A stretch of DNA of 50,132 nt from Candidatus Zixiibacteriota bacterium (GTDB lineage: Bacteria; Zixibacteria; MSB-5A5; UBA10806; 4484-95). Where the stretch lies: positions 1 through 50,132 of the forward strand of contig JAGGSN010000200.1 in NCBI GenBank assembly GCA_021159005.1. Reading direction: 5' to 3'. Under the pieces are notes generated by a model. It ran no database searches and had not been told where the DNA came from. It saw nothing but the letters and a program-made list of their open reading frames with translations. The translations under genes and the position numbers were made by a program. This document shows, piece by piece, positions 9,336-15,283 of the stretch; position 1 is the stretch's first letter, and every line of letters starts with the position of its first letter.

Positions 9336-9725
9336 TCATTTTTCGTTTTGGGAACTTTTTTTACTTTCGAGACCTTCAATTCTACTGCGAAGGTCTTTAA
9401 GCATCGTAGAAAAATACTTTTCCTGCGACTTTAATTCTTTGACTTCATCAACAGCCGAAACATGAGGGTAGTAAGGTTGTTCATATGGCTGTACGTATGG
9501 TCCTTCTGCCATAAACGGCATTCTATACCAGCCGCCGCCGCGACCACCACCTCTGAAACCTCTACCTAAGCCTCTGCCGTATCCCATACCAAAGCCGCGG
9601 CCGTATCCGCCGCCGCCGAAACCTCTGTTGGCATAACCGGGCATGCCGCTGCCAGTACAAAAACCAGCTGCACGACCCGTTCGCGGACCAGCTCCTGATG
9701 GTCCTGTTCTATCTCCTCCTGGCAT
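9336..9725 (-). CDS. DUF5320-like glycine/arginine-rich small protein
   Basis: About 129 residues. The N-terminus (MPGGDRTGPSGAGPRTGRAA, then a GFCTGSGMPGY-like stretch) is the signature of DUF5320-type proteins. It is followed by a Gly/Arg/Tyr-rich region with GYGRG-like repeats (about 35-75) and a C-terminal coiled coil (VDEVKELKSQEKYFSTMLKD onward). I start at the ATG at 9725, eight bases after AGGAG, because family members begin MPxGDxTGP; a GTG three codons earlier is too close to the ribosome site. The family is recurrently linked to NifX-like and MinD-like genes in anaerobes. Function is unknown; the coiled coil suggests oligomerisation. Confidence 0.78.
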   Translation of the reverse strand: MPGGDRTGPSGAGPRTGRAAGFCTGSGMPGYANRGFGGGGYGRGFGMGYGRGLGRGFRGGGRGGGWYRMPFMAEGPYVQPYEQPYYPHVSAVDEVKELKSQEKYFSTMLKDLRSRIEGLESKKSSQNEK

Positions 9726-9749
9726 ATTACACACTCCTTTCTGAGTATT

Positions 9750-10112
9750 TTATTCCCAATGCGATTGAACATCAGGTGAATTTGATTTTTTATATTGCCC
9801 TTCCTTGAATTTGTTCACAGCATCTTTAACTTTCCCCTCAACACCGGTAATAACTTTAATTCTGGCGGCCTGAAGAGTCTGAAAGGCTTTTGGCCCGCAA
9901 TGACCGGTTAAAATCGTTTCGACTTTATGATTGGCTAAAAGCTGGGCTGTCTGAATACCGGCTCCTTGAAGCATGTCCAGATTTTGCTTGTTGTCAATAA
10001 CTTTAAGTTCATCGGTTTCCGTATCGACAATATGAAAATACTGCGCTCTACCGAATCGAGTATCAACTTCGCTATCCGGATCATTTGAATTAGCAGTAAT
10101 GGCAATTAACAT
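9750..10112 (-). CDS. NifX/NafY-family cofactor-binding-like protein
   Basis: A 120-residue protein with the family opening (MLIAITANSNDPDSEVDTRF, then GRAQYF) and the core QGAGIQTAQLLANHKVETIL, TGHCGPKAFQTL and IKVITGVEGKVKDAV. TGHCGPKA is the usual Cys-containing loop of the longer NifX-like subfamily often annotated as Mo-Fe cluster-binding. The ATG at 10112 has AAAAGGAG upstream. It sits between the TTG-started NifX-like gene (31 bp upstream) and the DUF5320-like gene. Of the three relatives here it is closest to the typical stand-alone iron-molybdenum cofactor protein. The bound metal is unknown. Confidence 0.85.
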   Translation of the reverse strand: MLIAITANSNDPDSEVDTRFGRAQYFHIVDTETDELKVIDNKQNLDMLQGAGIQTAQLLANHKVETILTGHCGPKAFQTLQAARIKVITGVEGKVKDAVNKFKEGQYKKSNSPDVQSHWE

Positions 10113-10143
10113 AGCTTCTCCTTTTATTTCTCATCTGAAAATT

Positions 10144-10518
10144 TTATAAACCTCGTCTGTGCCTGCGTCTTCGTTGAAACCGCCCACGGCATCCGGGCAT
10201 CATCAGGTTAGGCTCGTTTAAACCATCATTGATGAAAGCCTCGATTATATTATTGATATTTCCGCACAACCATGGAAATACTTTGATACCCTTTGTTGAA
10301 ATCATATTGTTGCAGTATTCCGATAATGCGCCGCATAGAATTATAGTAGTATTTTGGTCTTTAAGATAATCAATTTTTTCGACTAAGGATCTGCCCGATA
10401 GATTAATAGAGCTTTGCTTAGCAATTTGACTATCCCGAATATCGGTAATCAGGAAATTCTCAGCGGTGTCGAGAACTGGCGATACTCTTTGTCTCCAATA
10501 CGGCACAACAACTTTCAA
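10144..10518 (-). CDS. NifX/NafY-like protein, diverged, with basic tail
   Basis: A 124-residue protein starting at TTG (10518) with AGGAG six bases upstream. The opening MKVVVPYWRQRVSPVLDTAE is that of the diverged NifX-like subfamily found at the head of ORP-like operons. The middle has IILCGALSEYC and KVFPWLCGN, giving several conserved-looking cysteines. The extreme C-terminus (GCRGRFQRRRRHRRGL) is unusually arginine-rich and could bind nucleic acid or an acidic partner. It is the promoter-proximal gene of the minus-strand run, 180 bp from the end of the sigma54 activator gene. Function: probable metal-cluster carrier (family knowledge); the tail's purpose is unknown. Confidence 0.78.
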   Translation of the reverse strand: MKVVVPYWRQRVSPVLDTAENFLITDIRDSQIAKQSSINLSGRSLVEKIDYLKDQNTTIILCGALSEYCNNMISTKGIKVFPWLCGNINNIIEAFINDGLNEPNLMMPGCRGRFQRRRRHRRGL

Positions 10519-10546
10519 CTTATTTCTCCTTTCGCATATAAGTTAA

Positions 10547-10561
10547 ACAAAAACAATGCCA
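10547..10561 (-). promoter_or_regulatory. candidate sigma54 (-24/-12) promoter of the ORP-like operon
   Basis: On the minus strand the sequence TGGCATTGTTTTTGT matches the sigma54 consensus TGGCACGNNNNTTGC at -24 (TGGCA) and at the TTG of -12, with correct spacing. The final C is T, which weakens it. Transcription would start about 17 bases before the TTG start at 10518. The adjacent sigma54 activator gene makes the assignment plausible. Confidence 0.4.
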
Positions 10562-10698
10562 AGTCAATAATAAATATCGCAACGCCATGATATAATATGA
10601 GTTATGCAGTTAGGGCGAATTCATTGCAGATGTTAATAAATTATAATCAGTTGCATATTTGCAATAGTATATAAAATATAGGTAGCGTTATTGCAATG

Positions 10699-12069
10699 TC
10701 ATTGATTGTTTTTAATGCGGTTATTAGCGCTTGAGGGTTTTATACCCAGTTTCTGTATTTTTCTATACAGGGTAGTCTTATGTATGCCAATATCTTTGGC
10801 AGTTTTACTGCGATTCCAATTGTTTTTTTCGAGCATGTTTAATATAAACTGCTTTTCAATATTCCCCAATGAATCAAGTTTGATATTGCTTGAAACAGTT
10901 TTCCCCTTGTATGTTTCATCCGGCAAATGATGCGGTTTGATTATACTCTCATTTGATAGAGCGAATACATGTTCAATTATGTTTTCCAACTGACGAACAT
11001 TACCCGGATAGTTTAAGTTCATCAAAATATTCATCGTTTCGGGAGAGGCGCCTATTATTTCTTTTCCTTTTAGTTTATTGAATTTGTTTATAAAATGATC
11101 GACCAAAAGCGGAATATCCTCTTTACGCTGCCTTAATGGGGGAAGCTCGATTTTAACAACATTTAAGCGATAATATAAATCTTGCCGGAATTTGCCTTCC
11201 TCGACTAATTTCGACAAATTTTTATTAGCCGCTGCAATTACTCTGGCCTCCGATTTTTGAGGTTGAACGCTGCCTAAAGGTTCGTAGGTTTTATCTTGAA
11301 GCGTCCTCAGAAGTTTTACCTGCAGAGCGGGGGTTATATCACCGATTTCATCTAAAAAGATTGTTCCTTTATCGGCCAACGCAAATCGTCCCGGTTTATC
11401 TTTTTTAGCGTCCGTGAAAGCGCCAGCCTTATAGCCAAACAGCTCCGATTCCAATAGTGTATCGGGTATTGCCCCGCAATTTACTATTATAAACGGATTT
11501 TTCCGGCGGTCGCTTAAATTATGACAGGCTGCTGCCGCTAATTCTTTGCCGGTGCCGCTTTCGCCTTGAATTAATATAGTACTATCGCTTTTGGCGGCGG
11601 CTGGCAATATATCAAAGATTCGCTTCATTTGAGGGCTTTTGCCGATAATGTCTTCAAATGTGTATTTCCCCTGAAGTTCTTTGCGAAGCTGTTCTACCAT
11701 ACTGAGGTCGCGAAATGTTTCTACGCCGCCAATGATTTTTCCATCATTATCTTTTAGAAGCGCTGTTGAGATGCTGATAGGTATCTTTTCTCCGCTGGAG
11801 TTTATTATAAAAATCAACTTATTAACTATCGGTTTTTCGGTTTCTATCGTTTGACGAAGCGCGCAATCGGTTTCACAGATGCTGGCTTTGAAAACATCAC
11901 AACAGGATGAGCCGATAGCTTCCTCCTCTGAAACGCCGGTTATTTGTTGAGCGGCATTATTAAAGGAGGTTATTTGCCAGTTTTTATCAATAGTGAAAAC
12001 ACCATCCGTGATACTGTTCAGGATTGAAGAGAATTGCTCGCCTTTGAGTCCGGTATTATTTTTCCGCAT
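10699..12069 (-). CDS. sigma54-dependent transcriptional activator (PAS-AAA+-Fis HTH)
   Basis: About 456 residues from the ATG at 12069; a TTG eight codons earlier is an alternative. The PAS domain (about 10-120) contains SSCCDVFKASICETDCALRQ, a four-to-five cysteine motif common in activators of this kind and suited to Fe-S or redox sensing. The AAA+ domain has Walker A GESGTGKE, the sigma54-contact loop as GAFTDA instead of GAFTGA, Walker B GTIFLDEIGD and an arginine-finger region. The C-terminal Fis-type helix-turn-helix includes NRSKTAKDIGIHKTTLYRKI. It lies immediately upstream of, and in the same direction as, the NifX/MinD genes, as the sigma54 regulator does in Desulfovibrio ORP loci. 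It probably activates that operon in response to redox or metal state (inference). Confidence 0.9.
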   Translation of the reverse strand: MRKNNTGLKGEQFSSILNSITDGVFTIDKNWQITSFNNAAQQITGVSEEEAIGSSCCDVFKASICETDCALRQTIETEKPIVNKLIFIINSSGEKIPISISTALLKDNDGKIIGGVETFRDLSMVEQLRKELQGKYTFEDIIGKSPQMKRIFDILPAAAKSDSTILIQGESGTGKELAAAACHNLSDRRKNPFIIVNCGAIPDTLLESELFGYKAGAFTDAKKDKPGRFALADKGTIFLDEIGDITPALQVKLLRTLQDKTYEPLGSVQPQKSEARVIAAANKNLSKLVEEGKFRQDLYYRLNVVKIELPPLRQRKEDIPLLVDHFINKFNKLKGKEIIGASPETMNILMNLNYPGNVRQLENIIEHVFALSNESIIKPHHLPDETYKGKTVSSNIKLDSLGNIEKQFILNMLEKNNWNRSKTAKDIGIHKTTLYRKIQKLGIKPSSANNRIKNNQ

Positions 12070-12216
12070 ATTCTGACCCTGTTTAATCGCCAAAGCTAAA
12101 ACCTAAAACCTTATTTATATAATCTCAAAACGCTAAAAGAACAATAGATTTATTCGTATAAATGTAGTTAATGGCCTTTAAGCCTGGATTTTGTGGTTTG
12201 ATTATTCACACTTTGT

Positions 12217-12241
12217 GCTGTCGGAAATTACTTCCGACAGC
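12217..12241. repeat. GCTGTCGGAA/TTCCGACAGC hairpin
   Basis: A perfect 10-bp inverted repeat with a 5-nt loop between two divergent genes. It is followed by CTCTGGCAAC, and a related hairpin followed by the same kind of tail lies at 44864-44886, so this is a dispersed repeat rather than a terminator of a specific gene. Confidence 0.6.
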
Positions 12242-12365
12242 TCTGGCAACCGAACTTCTAATAAGCTTAGGGGATTATCTCATTCATAATTTAGTTGCGC
12301 TACAATAAAATATATTATAATGATAAGAAGATGATGATATACTTTTTAAGAATACAGGACCAACG

Positions 12366-13100
12366 ATGTACGAATTTGAAAAATATCTGCCCAAAATAAA
12401 ACAGAAATTCCCGAACTATCGCTTCAGCTGGGAAATTTTAACCGACCTGATGCTTGAACATACCGCCCGTAAACCCTACTGGCTCGATATCGGCGCCGGC
12501 GCTAATGTTCTTATCGAGGAACAACCGGGAGCTGAATTTGGAGTAGGACTTGATGTTGAAAAACCGGAGAAATGTTTCACGGATTTAAAAAGCGCTTACT
12601 GTGTAGCCTCAATATATAATATTCCCTTAGCGGACAACACATTCGATTTCATAACCAGCCGCTATACTTTCGAGCATCTGGAATATCCCCAAAAAGCCTT
12701 CACGGAGGTTGTACGGGTGATGAAGCCGGGCGGAACTTTCATCATGCAGACAACGAATGTTTTAAACCCGCTTCTTTTTGCGGCAAGGTTTATCCCGTTC
12801 CCGATTAAAAAAGTTATACTAAAAAAGATATTCAAAGACAACCCCTCCGGCATATTTAAAACTCATTATAAAATCAATACTCCTTCTGCAGTTGTATCAT
12901 TGGCAAATATTAACCGAATTAAAAAGGATTTGATTTTAGAGGAGCTTATCTTAAACGAGGATATACTTTGCCAGAGAAAATTGTTGTTTACTTTGACCTT
13001 CCAAATGTATAAATTGATAAGATTGTTTGGCGCGGATTCGCTTATGGGAAATATAATAGCGGTTTTCAAAAAGAGAATGGTAAAACAAGCTGATGTTTAA
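12366..13100 (+). CDS. class I SAM-dependent methyltransferase
   Basis: A 244-residue protein with the Methyltransf_11 core. Motif I is WLDIGAGANVLIEE, an acidic residue ends the second strand (GVGLDVEKPE), motif II is FDFITSRYTFEHL, and motif III/IV is VRVMKPGGTFIMQTTN. AGGA lies seven bases before the ATG. The C-terminal region has hydrophobic helices (about 140-160 and 195-225) that could contact a lipid or quinone-like substrate, but the substrate cannot be named. Its last eight bases overlap the start of the biotin carboxylase gene, so the two are co-expressed. A link to carboxylase function is not obvious. Confidence 0.8.
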   Translation: MYEFEKYLPKIKQKFPNYRFSWEILTDLMLEHTARKPYWLDIGAGANVLIEEQPGAEFGVGLDVEKPEKCFTDLKSAYCVASIYNIPLADNTFDFITSRYTFEHLEYPQKAFTEVVRVMKPGGTFIMQTTNVLNPLLFAARFIPFPIKKVILKKIFKDNPSGIFKTHYKINTPSAVVSLANINRIKKDLILEELILNEDILCQRKLLFTLTFQMYKLIRLFGADSLMGNIIAVFKKRMVKQADV

Positions 13101-14583
13101 AAAAATACTAATTGCTAACAGGGGAGAAATCGCGGTTCGGATAATCCGAGCCTGCCGCGATCTGGGAATCAAATCGGCGGCAGTATTTTCGGATGCCGAC
13201 AGGTATGCCCAACATGTGCGTTTAGCGGATGAGGCATACAATGCAGGACCTCCGCCGTCTGCCGAATCATATCTTGATATAAAGAAGATTATCGAAATCG
13301 CCAAAAAATCAGGCGCTGAGGCTATTCATCCAGGGTATGGATTTTTAGCTGAGAATTCGGTATTTGCCGCGGCGGTTGTCGATGCCGGTATAGAATTTAT
13401 AGGTCCGCCTTCGGAAGCTATCAAAATGATGGGTGATAAACTTGCCGCTCGGGCAGCTATGATAAAATCCGGCGTGCCTATCGTGCCCGGTACCGAAACT
13501 CTTATCGAGGATGAGGAAGAATCATTGCATACCGCTAAAGAGATTGGCTTCCCAGTGCTTATCAAGGCGGCGGCTGGCGGAGGCGGCAAGGGGATGCGGG
13601 TTGTGAACGACCCCAAGGATATGAAATCTGCCATGCGGGGCGCTGCCAGCGAGGCTAAAACCGCTTTCGGCGATGACAGGATGTATATTGAAAAATACCT
13701 GCCTAAGCCAAGACATATCGAGATACAGATAATAGCCGATAAGCACGGCAATTATGTTTATCTCGGCGAGCGCGAATGTTCGATTCAGCGCCGTCACCAG
13801 AAAGTTATCGAGGAAGCACCGAGTCCGGTAGTCAATAACGAACTTCGCTATAAAATGGGCCAAGCGGCAGTAGCTGCGGCTAAGGCATGCAATTATTCAA
13901 ACGCCGGAACGGTAGAGTTTCTCGTTGATGCCGATATGCAGTATTATTTCCTGGAGATGAATACTCGTCTGCAGGTAGAACATCCGGTAACCGAGATGAT
14001 CACAGGCCGCGATTTGGCGACAGAGCAAATCAGGATTGCGGCGGGGGAGAGGCTGTCATTCAAACAGGATGATATTAGCATATCAGGGCATGCAATCGAA
14101 TGCCGTATTTATGCCGAAGACCCAGTCGATTTTCTACCTGCCGTAGGAACTATCAATCACTACTGTGAGCCGGCAGGGCCGGGAGTAAGAGTCGATTCGG
14201 GTGTATATGAAGGAGTCGAAATATCTGTTTATTACGACCCTCTTATAGCCAAGCTAATCACGTACGGTGAAAACAGACATCAGGCAATCGCCAGAATGAA
14301 GCGCGCTCTGGATGAATATATAATTACCGGTGTTACCACTAATATATCATTCCATCAAAAAATTCTCGACAATACGGCTTTTATTGATGGCAAACTTTCA
14401 ACACATTTTATTGCTGAATACTACGAAAAACCGGATGAAATGACCGACAAAGAGCAGTTGGCAATCGCCGTAGCGGCGGTATTAGAAGACCACACACGGA
14501 AAAATATTGCGGCATCATTTAAGAAGACCGATAACAAAAATTGGAAAATAAGCGGTCGTCCCGGAAGTCCGAAATGTTTTTGA
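13093..14583 (+). CDS. accC: biotin carboxylase subunit of an acyl-CoA carboxylase
   Basis: A 496-residue ATP-grasp enzyme that carboxylates biotin on a carrier protein using ATP and bicarbonate. The N-terminal domain begins MFKKILIANRGEIAVRII. HPGYGFLAEN and the glycine-rich loop KAAAGGGGKGMRVV follow, then ERECSIQRRHQKVIEEAPSP and the catalytic EMNTRLQVEHPVTE. Length and motifs match both acetyl-CoA and propionyl-CoA carboxylase biotin carboxylases. The carrier gene lies 32 bp downstream, and methylmalonyl-CoA epimerase is nearby at 18257. That favours propionyl-CoA/methylmalonyl-CoA metabolism over fatty-acid synthesis (inference). No carboxyltransferase gene is in the window, so the complex must be completed from elsewhere. 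Confidence 0.93.
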   Translation: MFKKILIANRGEIAVRIIRACRDLGIKSAAVFSDADRYAQHVRLADEAYNAGPPPSAESYLDIKKIIEIAKKSGAEAIHPGYGFLAENSVFAAAVVDAGIEFIGPPSEAIKMMGDKLAARAAMIKSGVPIVPGTETLIEDEEESLHTAKEIGFPVLIKAAAGGGGKGMRVVNDPKDMKSAMRGAASEAKTAFGDDRMYIEKYLPKPRHIEIQIIADKHGNYVYLGERECSIQRRHQKVIEEAPSPVVNNELRYKMGQAAVAAAKACNYSNAGTVEFLVDADMQYYFLEMNTRLQVEHPVTEMITGRDLATEQIRIAAGERLSFKQDDISISGHAIECRIYAEDPVDFLPAVGTINHYCEPAGPGVRVDSGVYEGVEISVYYDPLIAKLITYGENRHQAIARMKRALDEYIITGVTTNISFHQKILDNTAFIDGKLSTHFIAEYYEKPDEMTDKEQLAIAVAAVLEDHTRKNIAASFKKTDNKNWKISGRPGSPKCF

Positions 14584-14615
14584 TAGACAAGTATGCAAAC
14601 AGGGATTGTTTATAA

Positions 14616-15122
14616 ATGATTTACAATGTCAAAGTCGATGATAAAGATTTTAAGATTGAGGTAATAGAGGGGCAAAAGAATTTAAAGGTCAAGTTTAACG
14701 GCAGGACTATTAAGCTTGATGATTATAAAGCAAGCTCCGGACGTATGACAACGCTTCTTCAGGATAACCAGCCTTTCGAGTTTGAGATATTTAAAGAAAA
14801 CTCGGCCTATTATTGCTGGCATGGTTCGAGAGTTGCCTATTGCGAGGTGATAAGCGAAAAGACGGCTCGTTATTCGAAGCTTATGGGCAACAGTGTTGGC
14901 GCCGGCAGAACTCATATACTTAAAGCCCCGATGCCTGGTTTGATAGTTAGGATAGAGGTGAAGCCGGGACAGCAGGTCAGGAAGGGGGATGGCTTGATTA
15001 TTGTCGAGGCGATGAAAATGGAAAACGAACTGAAAGCCAGTCATTCGGGCACTATCAAGGATATTAAAATTGAGGTCGGGGCGGCAGTAGATAAAAACCA
15101 GCCATTGATTGAATTCGAATAA
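14616..15122 (+). CDS. biotin carboxyl carrier protein
   Basis: A 168-residue carrier. The C-terminal biotinyl domain (about 100-168) has the canonical EAMKMENEL motif with biotin-accepting Lys134, preceded by KAPMPGLIVRIEVKPGQQV. The N-terminal 90 residues (VKVDDKDFKIEVIEG...) resemble the extra domain of propionyl-CoA carboxylase and oxaloacetate decarboxylase carriers. The usual Pro/Ala hinge is replaced by a short linker. It accepts CO2 from the upstream biotin carboxylase and would present it to an unseen carboxyltransferase. Confidence 0.92.
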   Translation: MIYNVKVDDKDFKIEVIEGQKNLKVKFNGRTIKLDDYKASSGRMTTLLQDNQPFEFEIFKENSAYYCWHGSRVAYCEVISEKTARYSKLMGNSVGAGRTHILKAPMPGLIVRIEVKPGQQVRKGDGLIIVEAMKMENELKASHSGTIKDIKIEVGAAVDKNQPLIEFE

Positions 15123-15180
15123 ATACAAATAAAAACTTCCGAAGAGCTTTAGCAGCTTGCGTTTTTACATATATATATAA

Positions 15181-15209
15181 CGCGTAGGGGCGTATTGCAT
15201 ACGCCCTAT
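15181..15209. repeat. dispersed palindromic repeat, family A, copy 1
   Basis: A CGCGTA leader followed by the core GGGCGTATTGCATACGCCC, whose arms GGGCGTA/TACGCCC can form a hairpin. The same sequence recurs at 20206, 23925, 40174 and 40549, in shortened or diverged form at 44129 and 36409, and in reverse at 44923. It lies between convergent genes. Confidence 0.85.
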
Positions 15210-15247
15210 TTTTATTAAACCGTGTTTAACAGCAAAGAGTTTCTGTG

Positions 15248-15273
15248 GTTGGCATACGTCCATATATGCCAAC
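15248..15273. terminator. hairpin between convergent genes
   Basis: GTTGGCATA and TATGCCAAC form a perfect 9-bp stem with an 8-nt loop in the gap between the carrier gene (+) and the beta-helix gene (-). There is no strong T tract on either side, so the terminator call is tentative. Confidence 0.35.
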
Positions 15274-15283
15274 TTGCATTATA

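Noticed and set aside
6907-10518. Nitrogen-fixation cluster
   Set aside because: NifX-like and ATPase genes recall nif, but there are no nifH, nifD, nifK, nifE, nifN or nifB genes; the ATPases are Fe-S MinD paralogs. An ORP-type locus fits better.
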